Shown: positions 1 through 8,150 of the stretch, piece by piece
Layout: the number at the start of each line of letters is the position of its first letter
Numbering within the stretch: the stretch's first letter is position 1
Assembly (NCBI GenBank): GCA_910584985.1
Contig: CAJUDJ010000009.1
Span: 1 to 64,000, forward strand
Reading direction: 5' to 3'
Length of the DNA: 64,000 bases
From: an uncultured Eubacterium sp.
GTDB taxonomy: Bacteria > Bacillota > Clostridia > Oscillospirales > Acutalibacteraceae
Notes under the pieces: generated by a model
Told to the model about the DNA's origin: nothing
The model's input: the letters and a program-made list of their open reading frames with translations, nothing else
The model's database searches: none
Made by a program: the position numbers and the translations under genes

Positions 1-48
1 AGAAGAAATTATAATTATTTAAAATGATTGGTATGAGTAATATATACA

Positions 49-480
49 ATGAAAATTTTAATTGATGCAGATGGTTGCCCTGTTGTAAAGCAGACAATCG
101 AGATAGCAAAAGAAAATAAAATTGAAGTCGTTGTGTTTTGTGATACAAGCCACATTATAAACAGTGATTATGCAAAAATTGTAACCGTGTCAAAGGGTGC
201 GGACAGTGTTGATTTTGCACTTGTCAATCAGGTTAGCCGAGGAGATATTGTTGTTACGCAGGACTACGGACTCTCTGCAATGGTGCTGTCAAAAGGCGGT
301 AAACCTATCACTCAAAATGGGCTTATCATCAATGACGACAACTTGACAATGTTACTTACTACAAGACACGAAGCAAAGAAAGCAAGAATGGCAGGTGCAC
401 ACCTGAAAGGGCCAAAGAGAAGAACCAATGAAAACGACAAAGCATTCATTGACTCACTGAATAAACTGCTGCAAAAATGA
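49..480 (+). CDS. YaiI/YqxD family (DUF188) protein
   Basis: A 143-residue protein that fits the DUF188 (YaiI/YqxD, UPF0178) family over its full usual length. The N-terminus carries the family hallmark DADGCPV at residues 6-12, and the second half has the expected KGAD and TTRHEAKKARMAG-like segments. The family has a PIN-like fold with conserved acidic residues, so a metal-dependent nuclease role is suspected, but no function is established. The ribosome site is weak, and the ATG at 49 is chosen because the hallmark starts five residues later. It is followed by GrpB, ABM and SGNH genes on the same strand. Confidence 0.9.
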   Translation: MKILIDADGCPVVKQTIEIAKENKIEVVVFCDTSHIINSDYAKIVTVSKGADSVDFALVNQVSRGDIVVTQDYGLSAMVLSKGGKPITQNGLIINDDNLTMLLTTRHEAKKARMAGAHLKGPKRRTNENDKAFIDSLNKLLQK

Positions 481-536
481 TATGAATGATTTTAAATGGC
501 AGACAGATAAGCCAGAACAGATAGAAAGCATTTATT

Positions 537-1106
537 ATGATAGAAGATTTGAATTTAAATGAATTATGGGAATTATTTCCGATTTATTTTGTTGACAGCA
601 ACGCAGAATTTGAAAAGCAATTTTTAGAAGAAAAAGAAATCCTGAATGTGTTATTAAGTGATTATGTAAAAAGAATCAGCCATATCGGAAGTACAGCAAT
701 AAAGAATATCAAAACAAAACCTATTGTTGATATTTTAATAGAAATAGATTTTGAAAATATAGACAATGTAAAAGAAATATTACTTGACAATTATTACATT
801 CTGATGTGTGAAACTTCTGATAAAACATCCTTTAATAAGGGCTATACTGCAAACGGATATGCTGACAAGGTGTTTCACATTCACATAAAAGAATACAGTG
901 ATTGTGACGAGCTTTATTTCAGAGATTATCTGAATAAGAATTATAAAAAAGCAAAAGAATATGAAAAATTAAAAGAGGAGCTTTATAACAAATATAAACC
1001 CGACAGGGATTTGTATACATCGGGGAAAACGGATTTTGTTAAGAAAATAACAGAAACAGCTAAAGCCGAGTATAAAAACAGATATAAAAAAGACGAACAC
1101 ACATGA
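537..1106 (+). CDS. GrpB family nucleotidyltransferase-like protein
   Basis: A 189-residue protein of the GrpB/UPF0157 family, which has a nucleotidyltransferase-like fold and no settled function. The family core is visible: HIGST at residues 49-53 and KPIVDIL at about 61-67, then a lysine-rich C-terminal helix with a Y-x-x-x-K pattern. The length is normal. The gene lies 56 bp after the DUF188 gene and 19 bp before the ABM gene, so cotranscription is likely. A 26-codon reading frame (482-562) overlaps its 5' end and may be debris of another gene. Confidence 0.88.
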   Translation: MIEDLNLNELWELFPIYFVDSNAEFEKQFLEEKEILNVLLSDYVKRISHIGSTAIKNIKTKPIVDILIEIDFENIDNVKEILLDNYYILMCETSDKTSFNKGYTANGYADKVFHIHIKEYSDCDELYFRDYLNKNYKKAKEYEKLKEELYNKYKPDRDLYTSGKTDFVKKITETAKAEYKNRYKKDEHT

Positions 1107-1125
1107 AATTTTACGGAAAAATAAA

Positions 1126-1458
1126 ATGGCAATTACAGTAAATATTTATTACAGCGGAAAAAACGGTAATGCAAAAAAATTTGCACAGGAAATGCTATCA
1201 GGCGGAATTGTTAATGAGATTCGTGCAGAAAGCGGAAATCTGAGATACGAATACTTTTTTCCTGTGGATGATGAAAATACCGTACTTTTAATTGACAGCT
1301 GGAAAGATCAGAATTCTATTGATATTCATCATTCATCACCCATGATGACAAAAATTATTCAACTCAGGGAAAAATATGATTTACATATGAAGGTGGAACG
1401 ATATGTGTCTGACGATACATATGTGAAGGAACCCGATAAAAAATTTATAAAGGAATAG
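1126..1458 (+). CDS. Antibiotic biosynthesis monooxygenase (ABM) domain protein
   Basis: A 110-residue single-domain protein matching the ABM/quinol monooxygenase-like dimeric alpha-beta barrel family. Visible features are a central beta strand with R-Y-E-Y-F, the LLIDSWKD segment (family pattern: E.W.d), the HH/S-P-M-M helix with histidines at about 64-65, and an MKVERY terminal strand. Members act on small aromatic or quinone compounds or are orphan enzymes; the substrate cannot be read here. It sits between GrpB and the SGNH hydrolase, closely spaced on the same strand. Confidence 0.82.
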   Translation: MAITVNIYYSGKNGNAKKFAQEMLSGGIVNEIRAESGNLRYEYFFPVDDENTVLLIDSWKDQNSIDIHHSSPMMTKIIQLREKYDLHMKVERYVSDDTYVKEPDKKFIKE

Positions 1459-1472
1459 CAGGTGTCTGAATT

Positions 1473-2192
1473 ATGATAAAGATAATAATTGCAGCAGTTA
1501 TTTTGGCTGTTATAATCCTGTCAGTTTTATATCACTTTGGTTTTATAGATTTTTATCATCCGATGAAACAGGCAAAAAATAATCAGATAAAGCTTGCTTG
1601 CGTCGGTGACAGCATTACCTTTGGCTGTACGGTCAGAAATCATAATAAAAATAACTACCCTGCAGTTCTCGCCAGAATGCTTGGCAAAAAATACTGCGTA
1701 AATAATTTCGGCTACACAAACAGAACGGCTATCAAAAGTGCTGATTATCCGTATACAAACGAAAAACTCTATCAGCAAAGTCTTGATTTTAAACCTGATA
1801 TGGTTGTGATTATGCTCGGTTCAAATGATTCAAAAGCAAATAATTGGGATAGAAATAAATTTATTAAAGATTATTGCGAAATCATTGACAGTTATTTAAA
1901 ATCAGAGTCATCACCAAAAGTATATGTGCTTGCTCCGCCGCCTTTATTTGAAATGAGGGGCAAAGAGCTCAGAAAAGATGTTGTGGATAATGAAATCTGC
2001 CCTGCCGTAAAACTTATTGCAGATAAAATGAATGTTCACTACATAGATATGCACAGCATTTTTGAAAATAAGAGAGAATTGTTTTCCGACGGCGTTCATC
2101 CTAATGCAAAAGGCAGTAAGCTATTTGCACAGAAAATATATGAGGTAATTATTGAAACCGAAAAAAACAATTCAATGCGTAAAGATGTATAG
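1473..2192 (+). CDS. Membrane-anchored SGNH/GDSL hydrolase
   Basis: A 239-residue esterase or lipase-like enzyme. A hydrophobic segment at residues 3-20 looks like an uncleaved signal anchor. Block I GDSIT is at residues 45-49 with the nucleophile Ser47, GSND (block III) is at about 116-119, and the DGVHPN block V with catalytic Asp and His is near residue 209. The expected role is hydrolysis of an ester, often an acetyl group on a glycan, at the outer face of the membrane. The substrate is not determined. It begins 14 bp after the ABM gene, so it is probably the last gene of this small operon. Confidence 0.88.
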   Translation: MIKIIIAAVILAVIILSVLYHFGFIDFYHPMKQAKNNQIKLACVGDSITFGCTVRNHNKNNYPAVLARMLGKKYCVNNFGYTNRTAIKSADYPYTNEKLYQQSLDFKPDMVVIMLGSNDSKANNWDRNKFIKDYCEIIDSYLKSESSPKVYVLAPPPLFEMRGKELRKDVVDNEICPAVKLIADKMNVHYIDMHSIFENKRELFSDGVHPNAKGSKLFAQKIYEVIIETEKNNSMRKDV

Positions 2193-2229
2193 CGTAAGAT
2201 ATGTATATTGAAATTAATAACAATTAACT

Positions 2230-2259
2230 CAGTATGCTGTATATCATTACAGCATACTG
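2230..2259 (+). terminator. Hairpin after SGNH gene
   Basis: Perfect 11-bp arms (2230-2240 and 2249-2259) with an 8-nt loop lie 38 bp after the SGNH stop codon. No clear T-tract follows, so termination is inferred from position and stem strength. Confidence 0.5.
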
Positions 2260-2292
2260 ATTGATAAACCGTAATTTAGGAGTTAGATTATA

Positions 2293-2370
2293 ATGACTCG
2301 TGAAGAACAGAAAAAACAAAAAGAAATTCTTAAATATTTACTAAAGAAGTATTTAAGAATTATAACTTGA
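2293..2370 (+). CDS. Small ORF, 25 aa, possibly the 5' part of a broken gene
   Basis: A 25-codon frame starts with ATG at 2293 after an AGGAG-like site. It encodes a lysine-rich helix (starts MTREEQKKQKEIL). Its TGA stop overlaps a TTG that opens the next frame (2367-2636). Either two small genes are coupled by a 4-base overlap, or a frameshift split one protein of about 113 residues. No family recognised. Confidence 0.4.
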   Translation: MTREEQKKQKEILKYLLKKYLRIIT

Positions 2371-2636
2371 AGAAAAAAGATTATAAGTTCTATTCAATAA
2401 TGTTTTCAATGAAAAAATTTACGATGAAAGTATATTTTTATGAAAAACCATTATGGCTGGATGATATTTTATGGGATATTCTTGATATTAGTGATAACAA
2501 AATAGCACCTATCAGTTTTAGAAGTATTGGAGCATATACTATAAATTCACAAATAGAAGTAGAAGAATACAATATTCTAAATGAAAAAGCAATTGACTAT
2601 TCGAGTAATACGCAAATTAAAATTTTTTTATTTTGA
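2367..2636 (+). CDS. Hypothetical protein, 89 aa
   Basis: An 89-residue frame starting at TTG, overlapping the stop of the preceding 25-codon ORF. The content is aromatic and acidic (for example KPLWLDDILWDILDIS at about residues 28-43) and not repetitive, which suggests real coding sequence. No family is recognised. It may be the frameshifted continuation of the upstream ORF. A terminator-like hairpin follows at 2657. Confidence 0.5.
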   Translation: MKKKDYKFYSIMFSMKKFTMKVYFYEKPLWLDDILWDILDISDNKIAPISFRSIGAYTINSQIEVEEYNILNEKAIDYSSNTQIKIFLF

Positions 2637-2656
2637 GTGCAAAAAGAATTTTAGGA

Positions 2657-2682
2657 TAAAAAAGCACCCTGCTGCTTTTTTA
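2657..2682 (+). terminator. Rho-independent terminator
   Basis: An A-rich and T-rich stem (AAAAAGCA / TGCTTTTTT) with a 6-nt loop and a T-run lies 21 bp after the stop of the 89-residue ORF. Confidence 0.65.
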
Positions 2683-2717
2683 GTTTTTGGTTTATTCAGT
2701 ATAACAATATTCATAAA

Positions 2718-2940
2718 TTAATCTTCTGCTTCTTCAAATTACTGTGATTTTGAATTATACTTTAATCGAATAGTACCTGTATCACCATAATTGTTTTTAG
2801 CGATAATCAATTCTGTTATATCAGAGTTCGGATGAACCGTATTATCTTCCGTAAAATCATCTCTGTGAAGAAACATAATTACATCTGCATCCTGTTCAAC
2901 AGTTCCGATTTTTCATAAATCGGAAAGTGTTGGCTTATTT
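2718..2940 (-). pseudogene. dnaB-like replicative helicase C-terminal remnant
   Basis: Reading the minus strand from about 2940 down gives KPTLSDL, a TGA stop, KIGTVEQDADVIMFLHRDD, then DITELIIAKNNYGDTGTIRL. This follows the C-terminal part of the DnaB helicase core (family pattern: LSDLRESG.IEQDADVV.F..R, then ELI.AK.R.GPTGT). The TGA stands where the family has an Arg codon, and a second in-frame stop at 2739-2741 precedes a short FEEAED tail. Only about 70 codons remain and there is no start. It is a decayed fragment, perhaps from a phage or plasmid. Confidence 0.72.
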
Positions 2941-2956
2941 GCATAATATGGTATAG

Positions 2957-3127
2957 TTATAGTGCATATATTTGGCTCATTATCTGCAATTGCGTATTTT
3001 TTTGTTGTTTCTGATATGCCGGATTATCAAACTTCTCAGTAATTTTATCAAGCCTTAATTTATTATGGTTTTTGCCAGTTGCATATTTTAGTTTTTGTTT
3101 AATGACATCAATGTTTTCTTTGTTCAT
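2957..3127 (-). CDS. Short ORF, 56 aa, in a decayed region
   Basis: An ATG-initiated frame of 56 codons, rich in Lys, Asn and Gln, ends just upstream of the dnaB-like remnant. Upstream, in other frames, there is further coding-like sequence broken by stops (about 3128-3250, with a WVGFRALDLLL segment). The whole 2640-3276 stretch therefore looks like degraded genes rather than a working one. No family recognised. Confidence 0.25.
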   Translation of the reverse strand: MNKENIDVIKQKLKYATGKNHNKLRLDKITEKFDNPAYQKQQKNTQLQIMSQIYAL

Positions 3128-3276
3128 ACCATTTTTCCATTCTGTTATATTTATAACAACAAATCTAATGCTCTAAAACCAACCCATTTCTTTAGGATAA
3201 GAGAGTCTATTATCATTTTAAGGCTTTCAGTATAATAAACTTTTTCTTAATTTTTTATAAAAATTCAAAATACTTT

Positions 3277-3840
3277 TTATTTTATACAGGTTATATTGAA
3301 AGAATGAATATAACTGGGGTGATAAATTTCATAAACAGTAATTTTATCACTATATTGTAACATGCGTTTGCTATTTGGTTTGTTTGAATATTTAATACCA
3401 CAATTTTCTTTCCATTCTATATTTTTCTCTTTAATAATAGCATCAAATTCATTTCGGCAAACAAAAACAATATCTGTTTTATCATTTAATAGACTTTCAA
3501 ATCTCTCAACTCGTTCTTTGTTAGAAAGTTTTTTATATTTTTCACTTTCTTTATGCATACCGCAATAAGGAATCATATTAGCATAAGCACAATTTTCCAA
3601 ATTCCTGTTTACTGATAGGTTTGATAATATTTGTCTTAAGTATTTTACATAAGAATCGATCGTACTATTATTTTCTTCTTTATATAAACACTTACGAAAA
3701 TAAAATTCATTTTGTATTTCACCATTTGTATTTGGCTCTTTTAATAAAAACAATACTCCATTAAAATGCTCTTTATCAGAAAGATATCCTTCGATATATT
3801 CTCCATTAATGTTTGTATCAAAACCTTTAACAACACTCAT
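3277..3840 (-). CDS. Hypothetical protein, 187 aa, possibly uracil-DNA-glycosylase-like
   Basis: A 187-residue soluble protein with even codon use. Visible segments are LFLLKEPNT at about residues 30-38, CAYANMIPYCG at about 83-93, IVFVCRNEFDAI at about 124-135 and YEIYHPSYIHS near 170. The spacing of an early K-E-P-N loop, a central N-x-x-P-Y loop and a late H-P-S loop resembles uracil-DNA-glycosylase-fold proteins, but the match is too weak to assign activity. The gene stands alone with its own upstream AT-rich region and sits next to gene debris. Confidence 0.6.
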   Translation of the reverse strand: MSVVKGFDTNINGEYIEGYLSDKEHFNGVLFLLKEPNTNGEIQNEFYFRKCLYKEENNSTIDSYVKYLRQILSNLSVNRNLENCAYANMIPYCGMHKESEKYKKLSNKERVERFESLLNDKTDIVFVCRNEFDAIIKEKNIEWKENCGIKYSNKPNSKRMLQYSDKITVYEIYHPSYIHSFNITCIK

Positions 3841-3968
3841 CTTTATTCTCCTTAATTATTGATTATATTTTTCACTTTGGATTCATTCTACTATTTTTAA
3901 AATTATTTTACAATTGGATATGGGATAGTTATTACCCATAAAGCATAACTATTGAAAAAACATTTGAT

Positions 3969-4008
3969 AAAAAGCCATCCGAGAGCAGTTCTTACGGATG
4001 GCTTTTTC
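3969..4008. terminator. Bidirectional terminator hairpin
   Basis: Twelve-base arms (AAAAGCCATCCG and its complement) with a 13-nt loop, with T-runs on both strands. No annotated gene ends close by on the plus strand, so it may be left from a lost gene. Confidence 0.6.
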
Positions 4009-4144
4009 TTTGGGCAAAGATTAGAAATCCAAACCTGTTCTTTGCCTGAACAAAATTAATCAAATAAATTTATTTTTATTTCAGCAAATAATCGTCAATA
4101 TCACTTCATAACATAGAATGGAAACTGAAAAACGGAGTGATAGA

Positions 4145-4627
4145 ATGAGAACCGTACCCTACAACAGAAGCTTGGCGGTTTCCTATGCCGAAAAATGGGC
4201 AATGAAGCGAAATCCCTTTTACTATGATTTTGACGGCATAGGCGGCGACTGCACAAATTTTGCATCCCAGTGTCTTTATGCAGGCTGTGAGGTTATGAAC
4301 TATACAAAAGACACAGGCTGGTATTACATAAGTCCGAACAACAGAGCCGCGGCCTGGAGCGGCGCACAATACTTCTATAATTTTATAACGGGCAATACAG
4401 GCGTTGGCCCTTCCGCCGTAAGGGAAAGCACAGAACATCTGGAAATCGGTGATTTTATTCAGCTGCATGACGGGACACAGTTTTACCACACGCTTATCAT
4501 TGTGGGCTTTGAAAACGGCGAACCGCTGATTGCCGCCCATACCCGTGATGCCTATGGAACGCCCCTGAGCGCCTATACCTTTGCACAGCCCCATGGACTT
4601 CATATAACAGGAATAAATGTGTATTAA
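4145..4627 (+). CDS. Amidase_6 (putative amidase domain) protein
   Basis: A 160-residue protein consisting of the putative amidase domain PF12671. It has YNRSLAVSYAEKWA at the N-terminus, then GGDCTNFASQCLYAGG-like sequence with the conserved Cys, a TGWYY segment, a WSGA segment and late histidines (HDGTQFYHTLII). In this family the domain is found in secreted or spore-associated wall enzymes, but no signal peptide is present here. The ATG at 4145 is preferred over the one at 4118 because GGAG lies 7 nt upstream of it. Confidence 0.85.
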   Translation: MRTVPYNRSLAVSYAEKWAMKRNPFYYDFDGIGGDCTNFASQCLYAGCEVMNYTKDTGWYYISPNNRAAAWSGAQYFYNFITGNTGVGPSAVRESTEHLEIGDFIQLHDGTQFYHTLIIVGFENGEPLIAAHTRDAYGTPLSAYTFAQPHGLHITGINVY

Positions 4628-4675
4628 AATGAAATATCTTTCCTCAATGAAAAAGTAAAAAGTAGATTTTACGCA

Positions 4676-4715
4676 AGCAGTCCCTCTTTTCCCAAAAAAG
4701 AAAAGAGGGACTGCT
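4676..4715. terminator. Long hairpin between convergent genes
   Basis: Arms of 16 bp that are perfectly complementary (4676-4691 and 4700-4715) lie between the stop codons of the amidase (+) and HAD (-) genes. It most likely serves both directions. Confidence 0.7.
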
Positions 4716-4734
4716 CAAAAACTTTCTTCCTGTT

Positions 4735-5460
4735 TTAAATCAGATTTTTCAGTTCACGCCAATCGTTGATATGCAGATAATCAAAACCAAGTTCCAAAAC
4801 ATCCGCCTTTCTTGCATATGGATTTTCATTTTGCCTTTCGTTTTCATACAAAATGGGAAACATTCCCGAATGAAAAGCACCCTGAATATCACAGCATACA
4901 TCATCGCCGCAATACCATATAGCATCGGGGTTAAGACAAGCCTTTCTCACAGCCAGATTAAATAACCGTTTGTTCGGTTTTCTGAAGCCGTATTCACTTG
5001 ATACAATAACAAATTCAAATCTGTGATTCGGAAATACACTGCTCAGTCTGTGTTTCAAAGCCGTCTCTGTCCAGCCGGTATTGCTGATTATGCCTGTTCT
5101 GATACCGCTTTCATTCAGATAATCCAGCAGCTCCTCTATATGCGGCAGCGGCACACTTTTTGAAGTATGATTCCATAAAATCTGCTGAATTTCTTCATAA
5201 TCCGTGTCAAACTCAATATTGAAATACGCATACTTATATTTTAATTGCTGAATGGAAACAGGCTCGAAACCACCCCGCCTGCACTGCTCATATTCAGGAA
5301 ATAATTCTATGGAAAAATCATTTAACTGCTGCGGTGTTGCACACCTTGGATTTTTAATGATATGTTTGAAAACGGCCTTTTCGCCGCTTAAATAATCCCA
5401 TTGAGGTTCAGTTACCAATGTGCCGCCGTAATCAAATAAAATCATTTCAGGCTTTTTCAT
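4735..5460 (-). CDS. HAD family hydrolase
   Basis: A 241-residue HAD-superfamily protein, start set at the ATG at 5460. Motif I reads FDYGGTL, with nucleophile Asp10 but Gly12 where the usual DxD has its acid/base Asp. Motif II is SNTGW, the motif III lysine is in FRKPNKRLF, and motif IV is CGDDVCCDIQGA. The cap lies between motifs I and II. The family hydrolyses small phosphate esters; the replaced second Asp may limit turnover. The reading frame is also open upstream into the dGTPase gene, but the start near AAGGAT is the sensible one. It follows dgt by about 10 bp and is probably cotranscribed with it. Confidence 0.85.
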   Translation of the reverse strand: MKKPEMILFDYGGTLVTEPQWDYLSGEKAVFKHIIKNPRCATPQQLNDFSIELFPEYEQCRRGGFEPVSIQQLKYKYAYFNIEFDTDYEEIQQILWNHTSKSVPLPHIEELLDYLNESGIRTGIISNTGWTETALKHRLSSVFPNHRFEFVIVSSEYGFRKPNKRLFNLAVRKACLNPDAIWYCGDDVCCDIQGAFHSGMFPILYENERQNENPYARKADVLELGFDYLHINDWRELKNLI

Positions 5461-5470
5461 TTCAACACCG

Positions 5471-6682
5471 TTAATCCTTTTCAAAATAACCCTTATACTC
5501 AATTTTATACTTGCTTTTCGGAAACAGATAATGATACAAATCAACGAAATAATCATCCGTCATGCTGGCTATGTAATCCACAACAATCTGGTTGCTTTCT
5601 TCCTCCATATACGGCTGTTTACGCGGATAATAGGAGCTTTCTATTCGGTTGATATGATGTGTAAAAATCTTTGAAGAACGGTTATCGTTTTCCAGATCCG
5701 AAAGCAGCTTGTTATATAGCTCAAACATCATCGGCTTTATGGTTTCGTTATACTGTTTTTCGATGGCCTCATTCTTATAGATAATATCAAAATTATGCTT
5801 TTTCACATGAACCAGAGCATCATAATGCGCCTTATCCAGCATAATATAGTTTTTTCCGTAGCTGTTTTCAATAATATTTACTACCAGATTATTGATAATT
5901 TCGGAATTCAGTCTGCCGATTGCTGTGTCCTCAAAATCATAATCTTCGGGCAGGATTTTTGCCCTTACAGCATCCTGCCTGTCCTTGCCGAGATAGGCAA
6001 TCATATCGCACACACGCACCACACAGCCCTCAAGCGTAGACGGCATAAGCGATTTATTATATGCAATATCCATATTGCATTTTTCAATTTCCGCGTCCAA
6101 TTCTTCAAAGCTCAGCATCGGCTTCGGCACATATTCCTTACATTCAAATTCACCGTTATGGCTGATAATACCGTTTAGGGTCGGAAGAGAAAGATTCAGC
6201 GGATAAATCGTGTCCAGCACACGGGCGGAATGAATATTATGTGAAAAATATCTGCCTGTTTTTTCATTGTAAATTTCATTCAAAAAGCGTTCGCCTGCAT
6301 GACCGAACGGTGTGTGCCCAATATCATGGCCAAGTGCAATCGCTTCTATCAGATTCAGATTTAATCCTAAAATTGCGCCGATATTGCGTGCAATACGGGA
6401 AACAAGCTGCACATGAATGGCACGGTGGCTTATATCATCATTTTTATAAAAGGAAAACACCTGCGTTTTATCCTGATATCGGTTATAAAACGGGCTGTTG
6501 ATTATTTTTTCAATATCCCTTACCGCAGCACTGCGCCAGACGGATGATTTATCCCTGCTGTTGTCTCGGCGCATCATTTTGCCTTCATCAAAAGCAAAGC
6601 CGTAATTCACACTGTTTTTTCTGTCCTGCTCGATTTGCTGCTGCAGTTTTTCACTTAATTTTTCGTATCTTGGCTTTTTCAT
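5471..6682 (-). CDS. dgt: Deoxyguanosinetriphosphate triphosphohydrolase-like HD protein
   Basis: A 403-residue HD-domain protein of the dGTPase family, which removes triphosphate from dNTPs and so tunes nucleotide pools. HRAIHVQLVSRIARNIG and GHDIGHTPFGHAGE carry the metal-binding His and Asp residues (about residues 87-130). A later HNGEFECKEY and VVRVCDMIAYLGKD, with the fourth ligand Asp, complete the site. The length is normal. ATG at 6682 is chosen over GTG at 6691 because AGGCGGTGG is well placed for it. A promoter-like TTGTGG-17-TGTTAT lies upstream. Confidence 0.88.
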   Translation of the reverse strand: MKKPRYEKLSEKLQQQIEQDRKNSVNYGFAFDEGKMMRRDNSRDKSSVWRSAAVRDIEKIINSPFYNRYQDKTQVFSFYKNDDISHRAIHVQLVSRIARNIGAILGLNLNLIEAIALGHDIGHTPFGHAGERFLNEIYNEKTGRYFSHNIHSARVLDTIYPLNLSLPTLNGIISHNGEFECKEYVPKPMLSFEELDAEIEKCNMDIAYNKSLMPSTLEGCVVRVCDMIAYLGKDRQDAVRAKILPEDYDFEDTAIGRLNSEIINNLVVNIIENSYGKNYIMLDKAHYDALVHVKKHNFDIIYKNEAIEKQYNETIKPMMFELYNKLLSDLENDNRSSKIFTHHINRIESSYYPRKQPYMEEESNQIVVDYIASMTDDYFVDLYHYLFPKSKYKIEYKGYFEKD

Positions 6683-6807
6683 AATAACCACCGCCTTTTT
6701 GTTTTATCATAACACATTAATTTATGTATTTCCACAATTTTGCTTGCTTAAAAAATAAAAATAATATAGAATATAGATAAAGTATTCTTGCTTTCAGGGG
6801 GAATTTT

Positions 6808-8061
6808 ATGAAACTTTTAAAAAAAGCGGCAGCTGTTCTGATGAGCTGCACAATTCTTGCTTCGGCTGCAATTCCACTTTCAGCATTTGCCCAGCCGCAG
6901 CAAAATACGGAGGCTTCTATGGAACTTAAATTTAATGAAAACGGTGAATTTAAAATCCTTGCCGTTGCAGACACACAGGATACAGATGAACCACAGCAGG
7001 AAATGCTTGATATTTTAAATACCACACTGGATGATGTGCAGCCTGACCTTGTTGTTTTCCTTGGGGATAACACGGCCGGCTGGTGGAAAGGCGTTACAAA
7101 AGAGAAAACAGCCACAGCAATCCGCAAACTGATTGCTCCTGTGGATGCCAGAAAAATTCCGTTTGCCATTGTTTACGGAAATCATGACCATGAAGGGCTT
7201 ATTGATGAAAACAATGGTATGACCGAGGAGGAAGCCAAGGAATTTATGCTTTCCGTTTATCAGGAATTTCCAACCTGCCTTGCAATAGAGGGTGAGGAAA
7301 TGACAGGCTGCGGAACATATAATCTTTTGATTAAAGACCATACAGGCACAAAGGATGTTTTTAATCTGTGGATGATGGATTCAAACCCATATTATGAAAA
7401 CGGCTACGGCTTTGTTCAGCCGGACCAGAGAGACTGGTATATCAGAACATCAAATGCGCTTAAGGAAGCAAACGGCGGTGTTCCGCTTCCGTCCCTTCTT
7501 TTCCAGCATATTGCCGTGCCTGAGGTTTATCAGCTTGCAGACTCAACAGATTCAAGAACAGACGGCTATGTGCACGGAAACACGGAAATGTTCAAAGAAA
7601 AATACTGGAAAGCTAAGTCGGATATTCTGCAGGGAAAATTTGAAGAAGGCCCCTGCCCCGCCGATGTTGCACATGACCAGTTTGAAACATGGAAAACGCA
7701 GGGCGATATTATCGGCGCGTTCTTCGGCCATGATCACCCGAATGATTATCTTGGCGAGCTGGACGGAATCAAACTTTGCGCTGTTCCTGCAGCAGGCTAT
7801 TACAGCTACGGCTGGAATCACGGAGTAAGAACAATAACACTGAATGAAAATGATTTAACGGATTTTGAAACAGAAATTCTAAATGCAGATGACATTTTGG
7901 ATTATGAGGTTAAGCCGGCATATAAAAACAAACACGGTTATTATGAATATAAACATATATTTTTACCGGCAGTTATTGGCGGTTCAGCAGGAATTGTTGC
8001 ATTGGCAGCAGCCGTTACAGGCATCGTTTTATTCATAAAAAAGAAGAAAAAATCCAAATAA
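6808..8061 (+). CDS. Secreted, membrane-anchored metallophosphoesterase
   Basis: A 417-residue calcineurin-like phosphoesterase. The signal peptide covers residues 1-28 (cleavage after AFA). Metal-binding motifs are ADTQ at about 54-57, FLGDN at 84-88, GNHDH at 124-128, and GHDHPND near 310. The C-terminus ends with a hydrophobic helix (about 388-410) followed by a Lys-rich tail, so the enzyme is displayed on the outer surface. It probably cleaves phosphomono- or diesters; the substrate is unknown. AGGGGG lies 8 nt before the ATG. It is a single gene with its own terminator. Confidence 0.9.
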   Translation: MKLLKKAAAVLMSCTILASAAIPLSAFAQPQQNTEASMELKFNENGEFKILAVADTQDTDEPQQEMLDILNTTLDDVQPDLVVFLGDNTAGWWKGVTKEKTATAIRKLIAPVDARKIPFAIVYGNHDHEGLIDENNGMTEEEAKEFMLSVYQEFPTCLAIEGEEMTGCGTYNLLIKDHTGTKDVFNLWMMDSNPYYENGYGFVQPDQRDWYIRTSNALKEANGGVPLPSLLFQHIAVPEVYQLADSTDSRTDGYVHGNTEMFKEKYWKAKSDILQGKFEEGPCPADVAHDQFETWKTQGDIIGAFFGHDHPNDYLGELDGIKLCAVPAAGYYSYGWNHGVRTITLNENDLTDFETEILNADDILDYEVKPAYKNKHGYYEYKHIFLPAVIGGSAGIVALAAAVTGIVLFIKKKKKSK

Positions 8062-8070
8062 ATAAATTCA

Positions 8071-8106
8071 ACGGACACGGCTGATTAAACCGTGTCCGTT
8101 TTTTCT
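8071..8106 (+). terminator. Rho-independent terminator
   Basis: Ten-base GC-rich arms (ACGGACACGG and its complement) are followed by TTTTTT just after the phosphoesterase stop. Confidence 0.9.
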
Positions 8107-8116
8107 GCAAAAGCAA

Positions 8117-8150
8117 AATCTGCTGTTTTGAATAACAGCAGATTTTTTAT
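8117..8150 (-). terminator. Rho-independent terminator of the GH3 gene
   Basis: The stem AATCTGCTGTT / AACAGCAGATT is flanked by T-runs. It lies immediately downstream of the GH3 stop on the minus strand. Confidence 0.8.

Noticed and set aside
1..27. Possible 3' tip of a gene entering at the window start
   Set aside because: Two frames are open for only seven to nine codons, with no recognisable sequence.
482..562. 26-codon ORF with ATG 482 overlapping the GrpB start
   Set aside because: Too short, no clear ribosome site, and it overlaps a solid gene. At most a remnant.
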